A program made the position numbers and the translations under genes. From NCBI RefSeq assembly GCF_022346545.1, contig NZ_JAKRNU010000006.1, positions 1-64,000 on the forward strand: a stretch of DNA of 64,000 nucleotides, in the 5' to 3' direction. This DNA is from Sporosarcina sp. ACRSM (lineage in GTDB: Bacteria > Bacillota > Bacilli > Bacillales_A > Planococcaceae). The notes beneath the pieces were generated by a model. That model did not search any database, was not told the origin of the DNA, and saw only the letters and a program-made list of their open reading frames with translations. Of the stretch, positions 1 to 7,404 are shown one piece after another (position 1 is the stretch's first letter; each line of letters opens with the position of its first letter).

Positions 1-441
1 TTCAGCATCCAACGATTTTGCCACGACTTCTTTTAGTTGGTACTCTAATTGCAGTAGTCTGTCTGAAGTTTTAGTAGACTCACTTTTTAATGTGGCAGTT
101 ATCATATTATCTTCTGATAGTACCTTTTGTTTTTTCACCTCTATCATTTCATGCTGCAGTTCCTCGATCTTACTGTTTTTTTCTTCAATCTCCTTCAGGT
201 AACGCTGTTTCATATCATCGAAAATGTCTAGCTTGGCTGCCCTCTTCTTTTCAGCATCCAACGATTTTGCCACGACTTCTTTTAGTTGGTACTCTAATTG
301 CAGTAGTCTGTCTGAAGTTTTAGTAGACTCACTTTTTAATGTGGCAGTTATCATATTATCTTCTGATAGTGCCTTTTGTTTTTTCACCTCTATCATTTCA
401 TGCTGCAGTTCCTCGATCTTAATGTTTTTTTCTTCTATTTT
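1..441. repeat. 249-bp in-frame tandem repeat inside coiled-coil gene
   Basis: Positions 1-192 repeat at 250-441 with only scattered substitutions (for example a Val/Ala and an Ile/Ser codon on the coding strand). The offset is 249 bp, i.e. 83 codons, so the reading frame is kept. More copies may lie left of the window. Such high identity suggests a recent duplication or gene conversion. Confidence 0.9.
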
Positions 442-972
442 TTTTAATAAACGTCGTCTCCCATCCTCGAATCGATGACGTTCTTCGTTAGTAATACTTA
501 CATTTGCGAGCTGGTTATGTACTTGGTTGGTCATATTTTGAATGAGGTCGATAAGTCTATATTCGAACTGTTCTAAATTTGATTTATGAGCTTTAAATTT
601 TTTATGTAGAGAAGTGATTTGCCGCTCTTGTCTTCGGTGCCTTGTTTGATTAGTATCGGCATCGTCTTTTAATTTTTTCATCACTTCGTTCAACTGTTTG
701 TTAACCGGTAGCCAATCCGTTTTTGTTTTCCATACAAAGTCGACAGCCGGGCTATATCTTCTCCGCTGCATTTCATGTAATTGCTTTTTGAGTTCATCAT
801 TCTCTTTTGTCAGTTGCACATTTTCCTGCTCAAGATTTTCTATGATAGAATAGTGATAGCTATCTTTGTATTCTTTCACTTTATGCTCATACTTCGTCAA
901 TTCCGCTTTTAAAAAGATGATCATTTGTTTAAGCTGGATGGGATCATTATTTTTGATGTTTTCACTATTCAT
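1..972 (-). CDS. Coiled-coil protein with 83-residue tandem repeat (3' end outside window)
   Basis: The minus-strand frame is open for 324 codons from the ATG at 972 to the left edge without a stop, so the C-terminus lies outside the window. GGAGG sits 7 bases before the ATG. The protein is very hydrophilic, with Glu/Lys/Gln heptad-like spacing throughout, no signal peptide and no membrane segment. From about residue 178 an 83-residue block begins that is repeated almost exactly in the last ~64 visible residues (shared KIEELQHEMIEVKKQK and SESTKTSDRLLQLEYQLKEV). It is the third gene of a minus-strand set and lies beside spore-surface genes, so a structural spore-layer role is possible; this is inference. 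No family recognised. Confidence 0.85.
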   Translation of the reverse strand, partial: MNSENIKNNDPIQLKQMIIFLKAELTKYEHKVKEYKDSYHYSIIENLEQENVQLTKENDELKKQLHEMQRRRYSPAVDFVWKTKTDWLPVNKQLNEVMKKLKDDADTNQTRHRRQERQITSLHKKFKAHKSNLEQFEYRLIDLIQNMTNQVHNQLANVSITNEERHRFEDGRRRLLKKIEEKNIKIEELQHEMIEVKKQKALSEDNMITATLKSESTKTSDRLLQLEYQLKEVVAKSLDAEKKRAAKLDIFDDMKQRYLKEIEEKNSKIEELQHEMIEVKKQKVLSEDNMITATLKSESTKTSDRLLQLEYQLKEVVAKSLDAE

Positions 973-1033
973 AATAGAACCTCCAATCTCAGATTTTCCT
1001 TGAGCATAAATAGAAGGCGTCAGTTATAGTAAG

Positions 1034-1351
1034 TTATAACAACTTCTCTTTTAGTAAAGTGATTGTTTCTTCAAATTCTTTTTTCGTATCCGCGATAGCC
1101 TGTTCAAGTTTCTCTATAGTCTCCTCTTCAGAATGCCTTTTATCTTCTCCATCCATTTCTCCATTTGTCCGACGCTCTTCTTTCATCAATAAATAGAGAA
1201 GCACCATATTCAATGTCTTGTTCTCTAAAAAGACATAGCTATGATTGTTTTCCATATTCCCTGTGTTCCATTCATTCAATTGGTCTTTCATGATTTGACG
1301 CACCATCTGTTTCACAAACAACTCTTGCTCATTGCCCTCTCTATCACTCAT
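1034..1351 (-). CDS. Small hydrophilic protein of unknown function
   Basis: 105 residues from ATG 1351, preceded by AGGAGG 6 bases upstream. A longer in-frame start at 1381 has no such site. The N-terminal half contains a short hydrophobic helix (NMVLLYLLMKEE); the C-terminal half is acidic and coiled-coil-like, ending in EKLEQAIADTKKEFEETI. The start codon overlaps the stop of the upstream gene (ATGAGTGA, 8 bases), so translation is probably coupled. It sits between an unrecognised 191-residue protein and the large coiled-coil protein. Family not recognised. Confidence 0.75.
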   Translation of the reverse strand: MSDREGNEQELFVKQMVRQIMKDQLNEWNTGNMENNHSYVFLENKTLNMVLLYLLMKEERRTNGEMDGEDKRHSEEETIEKLEQAIADTKKEFEETITLLKEKLL

Positions 1352-1919
1352 CTGTAACCTCCTGTTTCGAAATGCTTCCATTGAGATTAATGGGGTTAAG
1401 CACAGCTATTCCATTTTTCAGTTCGTCACTGTAAGTAAATCCCATGATACTGCCTGCGTACGATGAAGTAGGGTTCCACTTAATCTGAAAATCCGAAAAA
1501 GAAAGGGTTTCATTCGGTTCAATCAATCGTTTCCCCAACGGTTTAAGCCAAAATTCCTCTTTATCCTCTTTTTCATTGATCCGTTGCCATCCGCCGGGCG
1601 ACTTCAACCTCTGTTGGAAGTTTTCATACACATACTTCCCTGAAAAGGAAAAGGGCGATTGTTCAGGGAGTTTTATACACACATAGGGATCTGTGATAGG
1701 TCGATTTCCCCTGTTCGATATATGGTAGGATCCAAGACATAAACTCTCCTGAGCGGAATCATGGGAGATGTCCAATGAATACGTAAAATAACTGATAATG
1801 TTCAGTCTGTCAGGATGATGAAGTTCATCTGCCCACTTTCTAATTTCAGACAAGTAGGCTGTCGTTTGCAGATGAAGCTCTTCAATCTTCGCTTCTACAT
1901 CATTTCCACCGTGTCTCAC
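1344..1919 (-). CDS. Hypothetical protein, spore-locus neighbour
   Basis: 191 residues if started at GTG 1919, which has AGGTGG about 8 bases upstream. The alternative TTG at 1943 has no ribosome binding site and sits next to a terminator hairpin. No signal peptide or membrane segment. A central part reads like a beta-rich domain (SYHISNRGNRPITDPYVCIKLP, split by Gly/Pro turns), followed by a region ending GFTYSDELKNGIAVLNPI. Overlaps the next gene by 8 bases. Only about 40 bases separate it from the upstream hairpin, so its transcript may depend on read-through. Function unknown. Confidence 0.7.
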   Translation of the reverse strand: MRHGGNDVEAKIEELHLQTTAYLSEIRKWADELHHPDRLNIISYFTYSLDISHDSAQESLCLGSYHISNRGNRPITDPYVCIKLPEQSPFSFSGKYVYENFQQRLKSPGGWQRINEKEDKEEFWLKPLGKRLIEPNETLSFSDFQIKWNPTSSYAGSIMGFTYSDELKNGIAVLNPINLNGSISKQEVTDE

Positions 1920-1943
1920 CTTTTTTAACCACCTTTTCCTCAA

Positions 1944-1980
1944 ATGAAAATAAAAATAAAGAGAGGAGTTTCCTCTCTTT
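1944..1980 (-). terminator. Hairpin terminator after the coat-type gene
   Basis: Inverted repeat AAAGAGAGGA-gtt-TCCTCTCTTT at 1958-1980. On the minus strand it is followed by TTTATTTTTATTTT, as expected for an intrinsic terminator of the gene ending at 2023. Confidence 0.75.
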
Positions 1981-2022
1981 AAGATATGTTGACCGCTTAA
2001 TGATTATCACCAATAGCCGATA

Positions 2023-2748
2023 TTAGTGACAGCCATGATCGCGACAATGACCGTGACCGTGGCCATGATCCGGGAACAGTTGAGGACATTGTGGCGGATG
2101 ACTAGGCGGTGGGCAAGCAGTTATAAAATCTTCTCTTGGATGACAGAATTCAGCAAAAAGTTCAAGAGTGACCGGGAATGTCGATTGGATGCTTTGACAA
2201 GTATTTACTGAGACTACTAAATTGGTGAACGTGACAGTCGCAGTTGCACCGGTACCAACTACAGCAATCGCACCTGTACTAGATATGACACAGTTCAGTT
2301 CTGTATATACCACTTCAACAGCTGTGTCATCAGGTGCGCACAAAGTGACTACTTCAGTACGAGAAATAGGCAGAAGCGTAGGGCTTACAAATGTTCCCTC
2401 TGTTGCAGTAATAGTAAGCTGTACCGTGAAATTTTTTCTGATCGTCAGCTGTTGAAGACAGATATTCTTGCCATCGATGCAGAATTGACGATCCTCACGG
2501 TTGAGAATTTGAATTGGAGGCAAGGCGGGGCTGACCCCCGTACTAGGAACCACGCTACATGTAACAATCGGATTTGTTAAAGTAGCTGGTATACTTGGAA
2601 AAGAAACTCCTACTCCAGCCGCTACCGGGATAGCATCAAAATTATTTTCCTTCACAATCCAGTCATACACCTTATTAACATTCACACACATCAGTTCTTT
2701 ACCATCAAACTTATCATCAAACCTATCCTCAAACTTTTTTTCTTGCAT
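2023..2748 (-). CDS. Cys-containing spore-surface-type protein with His-rich tail
   Basis: 241 residues from ATG 2748 (GGAGGTG 8 bases upstream and a CATANNNTA -10 element at 2784-2792). An in-frame start at 2841, also with AGGAGGTG, would add 31 residues (KKCGCRPC). After a charged leader comes MCVNVNKVYDWIV, then a long Thr/Val/Ser-rich beta-type region with spaced cysteines, and a tail DHGHGHGHCRDHGCH that should bind metal. The composition resembles spore coat or appendage proteins of bacilli, but I do not recognise the exact family. Its neighbours (BclB-like, CsxC-like, lytH) support a spore role. Confidence 0.8.
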   Translation of the reverse strand: MQEKKFEDRFDDKFDGKELMCVNVNKVYDWIVKENNFDAIPVAAGVGVSFPSIPATLTNPIVTCSVVPSTGVSPALPPIQILNREDRQFCIDGKNICLQQLTIRKNFTVQLTITATEGTFVSPTLLPISRTEVVTLCAPDDTAVEVVYTELNCVISSTGAIAVVGTGATATVTFTNLVVSVNTCQSIQSTFPVTLELFAEFCHPREDFITACPPPSHPPQCPQLFPDHGHGHGHCRDHGCH

Positions 2749-2907
2749 CCTGTTTACACCTCCGAGATTATCTCTTTCACACCTAGAATATGATGAAGGG
2801 GATTTTGTGCATGGGCGGCAACCACACTTTTTTTCCCTCATTTTATTAACACCTCCTTTTTTTCTTTCGTTCGTAGCATAATATGATGTAAAAGATTGAG
2901 CACATGG
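2734..2907. repeat. 93-bp diverged duplication of promoter, RBS and start codon
   Basis: On the minus strand, CCATG, CATCATATT, GGAGGTGT and an ATG followed by GAAAAAAAG occur twice with identical spacing: copy one 2907-2827 (start 2841), copy two 2814-2734 (start 2748). The offset is exactly 93 bp (31 codons). By eye 39 of 69 positions up to the ATG agree, concentrated in the functional elements. Confidence 0.6.
2784..2792 (-). promoter_or_regulatory. Sigma-K-like -10 element
   Basis: CATATTCTA on the minus strand matches CATANNNTA exactly and lies 36 bases upstream of the ATG at 2748. No clear -35 AC at ideal spacing. It supports mother-cell expression late in sporulation. Confidence 0.4.
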
Positions 2908-3002
2908 GCTTTTAATGACTTATACAGTGCTCAACGCATAGGGTTTGTCACCTATCGAAAATCTTATTAATAGTATAGGAGTGAACTGTAAAGGAGTGAA
3001 AT

Positions 3003-4226
3003 ATGATGGGAGATGTTCAGCTATCCTCCGCTCATGATATTGAAAAACTGAAACAGAAAATCACAACGTATCGGGAAACGTTAACAATGTTGAAAGCAGA
3101 CAATTCAACTGAAGACGATTATCGCGACAAGGAAGAATTTCAAAGTTTTAAAACGAAAATCACGGATTTAGAAGAGTTGATGGAAATAATGGATGAAGAG
3201 AATAGTATGCAAATCCAGGGATATAAGGAGGAAATTAAGAATTTCACGGTTCAGATTGACTCTTTAAACCAAACAATCGAGGATTTAAACCAAAAAATTT
3301 CATCAATCATGAGCAAAATAGATGAAGGCAATAACGATAATCTTATAGAAGAACAAAATCCCGGGATTGTTTTACAAGGTTCCATGACCACTAGGGAAAT
3401 CGATTTTATGAATGACACTCCCCAAAACATTGGCCAATCAACCTTTCCTTCTATCCCAAAATCCGATCTCCCACCATCTTACAATCAATTTCAAAAAATC
3501 TTGAGCCAGTCAAAAAGTATCAAAGAATTACCGAATGGTTCAACGCTAACAGAAGGGTTCAATTTTCCAAGGAACTCTCAAGAAGGACAGCAGTATTCCA
3601 ACAAACGAAATACACCATTAAACAACATGAGCCCTAGCCAATTCTATAACAGCATGCACAAAAGTAATAATCCGAAGTTCGCAGGTTATCGGAATAACCC
3701 CTTCCCCATAAAAGGAATCCCGATTAAAGGTATAGAAACCAATCCTATCCCCTTGACTAATAGCACGCCTACCAATAATGAGGTGCAGCAAGAATTCAGT
3801 AAGCATGAGCCTGATGTACCACCAATTGGCGGGCAAGAGCAAATTGAAAAAGCAGAAGAGGCAATTCAGAAAAATGATGAACCTGTCGAAATGATAGAAG
3901 AAGCTATTCAGGAGAAAGAAGGATCTACTGTGGGGGTAAGTGAATCGATTCAAAAAAATGATGAACCTATCGTGAATGTAAATGAAACTATTCCGAAGAA
4001 AGAAGAACCTATCGCGATTGTAAAAGATCCTATTCTGAAAAATGATGAACCTGTCGCGGTTGTAAATGAACCAATTCTGAAGAAAGTAGAATCTATCGCG
4101 ATTGTAGAGGAACCAATTTTGAAGAAAGAAGAGCAAATTGAAGTTTCAAATAATGCAAAACAACAAGAAAATAAAAGCAATGAACCATTATCATTTTTAA
4201 AACTCTTTTGGAAGAAGTTAAAGTAA
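3003..4226 (+). CDS. Coiled-coil protein with 14-residue C-terminal repeats
   Basis: 407 residues; GGAG 6 bases before the ATG. Residues ~10-110 are a strongly predicted coiled coil (IDSLNQTIEDLNQKISSIM). Residues ~115-285 are Asn/Pro/Gln-rich and look disordered. Residues 289-386 consist of seven degenerate 14-residue units of the form (Q/L)K(K/N)(D/E)EPI-x-x-V-x-E-x-I. The end is short, basic and aromatic (FLKLFWKKLK). No signal peptide. A possible sigma-K promoter lies upstream (AC, 16 bases, GCATAGGGTT at 2936-2945). Located among spore-surface genes; function unknown. Confidence 0.85.
   Translation: MMGDVQLSSAHDIEKLKQKITTYRETLTMLKADNSTEDDYRDKEEFQSFKTKITDLEELMEIMDEENSMQIQGYKEEIKNFTVQIDSLNQTIEDLNQKISSIMSKIDEGNNDNLIEEQNPGIVLQGSMTTREIDFMNDTPQNIGQSTFPSIPKSDLPPSYNQFQKILSQSKSIKELPNGSTLTEGFNFPRNSQEGQQYSNKRNTPLNNMSPSQFYNSMHKSNNPKFAGYRNNPFPIKGIPIKGIETNPIPLTNSTPTNNEVQQEFSKHEPDVPPIGGQEQIEKAEEAIQKNDEPVEMIEEAIQEKEGSTVGVSESIQKNDEPIVNVNETIPKKEEPIAIVKDPILKNDEPVAVVNEPILKKVESIAIVEEPILKKEEQIEVSNNAKQQENKSNEPLSFLKLFWKKLK
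3867..4160 (+). repeat. 42-bp coding tandem repeats (7 degenerate units)
   Basis: Seven consecutive 14-codon units in the gene at 3003-4226, for example PKKEEPIAIVKDPI, LKNDEPVAVVNEPI and LKKVESIAIVEEPI. The last three are the most alike at DNA level, suggesting local expansion. Confidence 0.85.
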
Positions 4227-4257
4227 ATCCTATTGAGTGTAAAACTAATGAATAAAC

Positions 4258-4293
4258 GCTGTCCTGACTCAACATCAGGACAGCAGTTTTTTT
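4258..4293 (+). terminator. Intrinsic terminator
   Basis: GCTGTCCTGA-ctcaaca-TCAGGACAGC followed by AGTTTTTTT, 32 bases after the stop at 4226. Confidence 0.9.
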
Positions 4294-4417
4294 ACCCAAT
4301 AATTATCGGTAAAGTGAATTAGATCCAACTATGCAAAAAACTATATGCAACAAATAGTTGAATGCCCGTCCGACCTGTGAACCTCTGAATAGTATAGCAA
4401 AGAAAGGAGGTGTTAAC

Positions 4418-5089
4418 ATGTCAAATTATTACGGATGCAACAGATGCGGCGGACGTGGTAGATGTCAAAACGATATCAATTGTGGCAATGGCTCATCAAA
4501 CAACAATCGTTGCGGTCAACTCGGCCCATTTGTAGCAGTTGACCCGGCCTGTGTTGTCACACCAGCTCCACGCAGCGTCGGTGCGATGATCCCGTTTGCG
4601 TCAGGGCTTACACCACTCCCTTTGACTGCTGTTGTCGGAGGTGCACTGGTCGGCACTACTACCGCACTCGGATTTGGAAGTTTTGTTCCTGGTTTAACAA
4701 TTGTAGGAACCGGTATAGATCTGAGCGGTGTCTTTAATGAAGCTTTTTCAGCAGCACGTCCAGGTGTTCTCACAGCTATTTCTGCAACCTTCTCTGTAAC
4801 AACAGGATTGACCCTCGCCCTTGGTGGATCTGTATCTATCAGAGCCGAGGTCTATCGAGCTCCGGAAGGTTCAACAGATTTTGTAGCTACTGGCGTTGCA
4901 GTAAACCTGACCCCAGCTCTATCAGGCGTCCTTACTACCGGTCAGACAGTTTCAGGAACGGCGACAGGCTTCAATTTCCCGGTAGCCTTAGGGGATCGTC
5001 TATTATTGGTGCTTTCTACAACTACAACCGGATTAGCTATAGCTGATGTCATTGTAGGTACTGCAGGTGCAGGTATTACTATTGAGTGA
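4418..5089 (+). CDS. BclB-type exosporium protein without collagen-like repeats
   Basis: 223 residues from ATG 4418, with AAAGGAGG 7 bases upstream; the longer in-frame start at 4358 lacks a site. Residues 1-35 are Cys/Gly/Asn-rich (NRCGGRGRC). From about residue 52 the protein matches the C-terminal domain of BclB-related exosporium glycoproteins: GAMIPFASGLTPLPLTAV, then GFGSF, IDLSG, ISATFSV, an AEVYRAPEG segment, LTPALSGV, and a VALGDRLLLVLSTTTTGL strand near the end. In BclB this trimer-forming domain follows long Gly-X-X repeats; here those are absent and a Cys-rich head replaces them. Probably assembled on the spore surface via cysteines. Recognition of the domain is confident; function is inferred. 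Confidence 0.88.
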   Translation: MSNYYGCNRCGGRGRCQNDINCGNGSSNNNRCGQLGPFVAVDPACVVTPAPRSVGAMIPFASGLTPLPLTAVVGGALVGTTTALGFGSFVPGLTIVGTGIDLSGVFNEAFSAARPGVLTAISATFSVTTGLTLALGGSVSIRAEVYRAPEGSTDFVATGVAVNLTPALSGVLTTGQTVSGTATGFNFPVALGDRLLLVLSTTTTGLAIADVIVGTAGAGITIE

Positions 5090-5151
5090 TTTCCTGTCTC
5101 TAGACAAGTCACGGACAAGTGACTATAGGAAAAATCTTTAATCAAGTAACG

Positions 5152-5210
5152 GGTTTCAGCTTCCTGAACAACTTCGAATTGTTCAGGAAGTTGGAACCTT
5201 CTTTATTTCA
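5152..5210 (+). terminator. Terminator of the BclB-like gene
   Basis: Perfect 12-bp stem CTTCCTGAACAA-cttcgaa-TTGTTCAGGAAG (5160-5190) followed by a T-rich stretch, 70 bases after the stop. Confidence 0.8.
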
Positions 5211-5447
5211 AGCAGGCCGTTACCACGTCCGCCATTTAATTCCTTTAGTTGAATAATGCGAGGTATAAATATAATTTCAAATAATCAATGTCATAAAAAA
5301 GTCAATTGTCGAGGAAAAGTTTGTTCTCACAGGAATAGATCCTGTCCCATGAATAGAAAACGACTTTCTATTCCTAAAGTCCCCTTTCCATCGCAAGAAT
5401 GGAAAGGGGATTTTTTGCACATTGAATTCTAACGACAAAAATCACTC
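5211..5447. other. Intergenic region with an unassigned terminator
   Basis: No open reading frame with a ribosome binding site. It holds GGAATAGA at 5332 paired with TCTATTCC near 5367, and a strong hairpin CCCCTTTCCAT/ATGGAAAGGGG with TTTTTT at 5381-5416 in plus orientation. The stretch could encode a short untranslated RNA. Confidence 0.4.
5381..5416 (+). terminator. Strong plus-strand terminator with no assigned gene
   Basis: CCCCTTTCCAT-cgcaaga-ATGGAAAGGGG then ATTTTTT. It faces a minus-strand gene and follows another terminator 170 bases upstream, so its transcript is not obvious. Confidence 0.75.
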
Positions 5448-6212
5448 TTAGATATCAAGTGTACCTTCGTCAAAAATCGGAAGGGTTCGTGTAGCTGCAA
5501 CTTGCCATTGTTGGACTTGTAATACTTTTAAATGAAGATCCAACACGGTTTTTTCCCGCAATGTACTAAATTCTCCTCCGTGTTTCGTGTGTACTGGTGA
5601 AAAATCAAGTTCATAGAAGTTGGCACCTAGTAACTCACCATATGGCTGTTCATTGTATTTCACAAGATTTTGGAAGAAATATTTGTCCAAACGAGGTTCG
5701 ATCTCATTTTTGTCATTTAGGAAGCGGGCTGTGCTACTATCGGAAATTCCGATGACAGGGAATTCGAGGAATTCGTCCGCTGTAATTTCCGCAAATCCTG
5801 AAAATGGTACTTCAGCAATTCGGTCCCGAAGTCCTCCATGGCAATTACGCGTAGCATATTCAATATCTTTACGGATGTGTCCTGATACGAACAATTTAGC
5901 CCGTGTTACTTCAAAAAAGTCTGTATCGCCAATTGGGCAAAATCTCACAGGTACAAGTTTGACTTGGTCTAAAAACACATTCTTTGTCACTCGCTTAATC
6001 TCCGTTGCGGAAGGTTCAAGTGATATATCTGATTCTACAACAATTTGAAGTGTTCTCTCTGCTAAAACTACAGGGACTTTAAAAGTAGGTGTGCCAACGG
6101 TTTCCTGAAGTCCGATAGCATCATCGGTTAAAGGGATTTGTTGAAGCGAATTCACCTCACAGGGAGGAATGCCATCAGGCGTCCCATGAGGGGTATGACC
6201 ATAATTACCCAT
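5448..6212 (-). CDS. CsxC/DUF3794-like spore-surface protein, copy 1
   Basis: 254 residues; AAGGAG 9 bases before ATG 6212. A His/Gly/Pro-rich head is followed by a domain with FKVPVVLAERTLQIVVESDI, EIKRVTKNVFLDQVKLVPVRF and KLFVSGHIRKDIEYA. This is typical of DUF3794-like (SPOCS-related) proteins, including the exosporium protein CsxC of clostridia and its Bacillus relatives. The C-terminal part ends HLKVLQVQQWQVAATR. It is nearly identical over most of its length to the next gene upstream (6457-7221). A sigma-K-like -10 lies upstream. Assignment to CsxC specifically is my recollection of the family and moderately sure. Confidence 0.85.
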   Translation of the reverse strand: MGNYGHTPHGTPDGIPPCEVNSLQQIPLTDDAIGLQETVGTPTFKVPVVLAERTLQIVVESDISLEPSATEIKRVTKNVFLDQVKLVPVRFCPIGDTDFFEVTRAKLFVSGHIRKDIEYATRNCHGGLRDRIAEVPFSGFAEITADEFLEFPVIGISDSSTARFLNDKNEIEPRLDKYFFQNLVKYNEQPYGELLGANFYELDFSPVHTKHGGEFSTLREKTVLDLHLKVLQVQQWQVAATRTLPIFDEGTLDI

Positions 6213-6251
6213 GTAAAAACAACTCCTTGATTTTTTGTAAGCTTACACTCC

Positions 6252-6260
6252 TAAATTATG
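6252..6260 (-). promoter_or_regulatory. Sigma-K-like promoter of CsxC-like copy 1
   Basis: CATAATTTA matches CATANNNTA exactly. GAGC lies 16 bases upstream, at the same place as in copy 2. Further upstream both copies share the inverted repeat AACTC-ttg-GAGTT (6287-6299 here). Confidence 0.5.
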
Positions 6261-6403
6261 TTCGTTTCGCTTCGACGCTCAGGCAAAACTCTTGGAGTTG
6301 TCCATATTATTCATGCGTACAATCATTCCGATATGACTCTATTATTCAATTGCCCATAGCGGATTGTGCCCGCTGGATCTTTGTAATCCCAAATTATACA
6401 AAC

Positions 6404-6445
6404 AAAAACCACTGGAAATCCGTATATGGATTTCCAGTGGTTTTT
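6404..6445 (-). terminator. Terminator of CsxC-like copy 2
   Basis: 18-bp stem AAAAACCACTGGAAATCC / GGATTTCCAGTGGTTTTT with a 6-base loop; symmetrical A/T runs allow function for the minus-strand gene ending at 6457. Confidence 0.85.
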
Positions 6446-6456
6446 AGAAACTACTC

Positions 6457-7221
6457 TTAGTCACCAAGAGTTCCTTCATCAAACATTGGGATAGCTCGTG
6501 TAGCTGCAACTCGCCATTGTTGGACTTGCAATACTTTTAAATGCAGATCCAAGACAATTTTTTCCCGTAGTGTGTCAAACTCTCCTCCGCGTTTTGTGTG
6601 TTTCGGTGAAAAATCAAGTTCAAAGAAGTTGGCACCCAGTAACTCACCGTACGGTTGTTCATTGTATCGCACAAGATTTTGGAAGAAATACTTATCCAAA
6701 CGAGGTTCGATCTCATTTTTGTCATTCAGGAACCGGGCAGTGTTGCTATCGGAAACTCCGATGATAGGAAGGTTGAGGAATTCGTCCTCCGTGATTTCCG
6801 CAAATCCTGAAAACGGCACCTCAGCAATTCGATCCCGAATGCTACCATAGCAATCTCGTGAAGCATATTCAATATCTTTACGAATATAGCCGGATACGAA
6901 CAATTTAGCCCGTGTCACTTCAAAATAGTCTGTAGTACCAATTCGGCTAAATCTAACAGGTACAAGTTTGACCTGGTCTAAAAACGCATTCTTTGTCACC
7001 CGCTTAATCTCTGATGCGGATGGGTGAAGGGAAATATCTGATTCTACAACAACTTGAAGAGTTCTCTCTGCTAAAACTACAGGTACTTTAAACGTAGGTG
7101 TGCCAGCGGTTAGTTGAAGATCGATAGCATCATCAGTTAACGGAGTCTGCTGGTGCGAACGCACTTTACAAGACTGGTCATGGTGCATTTTGCCATCGAA
7201 GCCTTTGTCATTACAACTCAT
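6457..7221 (-). CDS. CsxC/DUF3794-like spore-surface protein, copy 2
   Basis: 254 residues, same length as copy 1 and almost collinear: FKVPVVLAERTLQVVVESDI, ITEDEFLNLPIIGVSDSNTA, LDKYFFQNLVRYNEQPYGEL. Differences cluster in the first 30 residues (here DGKMHHDQSCKVRSHQQ) and at scattered surface positions. AAGGAGATG precedes ATG 7221. Promoter layout also matches copy 1, so the duplication included the regulatory region. Probably a structural component of the outer spore layer; family placement as for copy 1. Confidence 0.85.
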   Translation of the reverse strand: MSCNDKGFDGKMHHDQSCKVRSHQQTPLTDDAIDLQLTAGTPTFKVPVVLAERTLQVVVESDISLHPSASEIKRVTKNAFLDQVKLVPVRFSRIGTTDYFEVTRAKLFVSGYIRKDIEYASRDCYGSIRDRIAEVPFSGFAEITEDEFLNLPIIGVSDSNTARFLNDKNEIEPRLDKYFFQNLVRYNEQPYGELLGANFFELDFSPKHTKRGGEFDTLREKIVLDLHLKVLQVQQWRVAATRAIPMFDEGTLGD

Positions 7222-7263
7222 TTAAATACATCTCCTTGAAATAATTTTGTAAGCTTACACTCA

Positions 7264-7272
7264 TACATTATG
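7264..7272 (-). promoter_or_regulatory. Sigma-K-like promoter of CsxC-like copy 2
   Basis: CATAATGTA fits CATANNNTA exactly, with GAGC 16 bases upstream. The inverted repeat AACTC-ttg-GAGTT lies at 7299-7311, equivalent to 6287-6299. Confidence 0.5.
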
Positions 7273-7404
7273 TAAAAACAGCTTGATTGCTCGGGCAAAA
7301 CTCTTGGAGTTGTCCAAATTATTATCGAAAACTCAACCGAATTAACCGCATTGAAATTCAGTGGGATCAAAAGAAAATGACCCTGTGCAAATGCCAGAGT
7401 CATC

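Noticed and set aside
3618..4136. 172-codon minus-strand frame rich in Phe/Arg
   Set aside because: Mirror of the 14-residue repeat region of the plus-strand coiled-coil gene; composition is an artefact of the complementary repeats.
5620..6048. 142-codon plus-strand frame and its counterpart at 6572-6850
   Set aside because: Antisense to the two CsxC-like paralogues; present in both only because the genes are duplicated.
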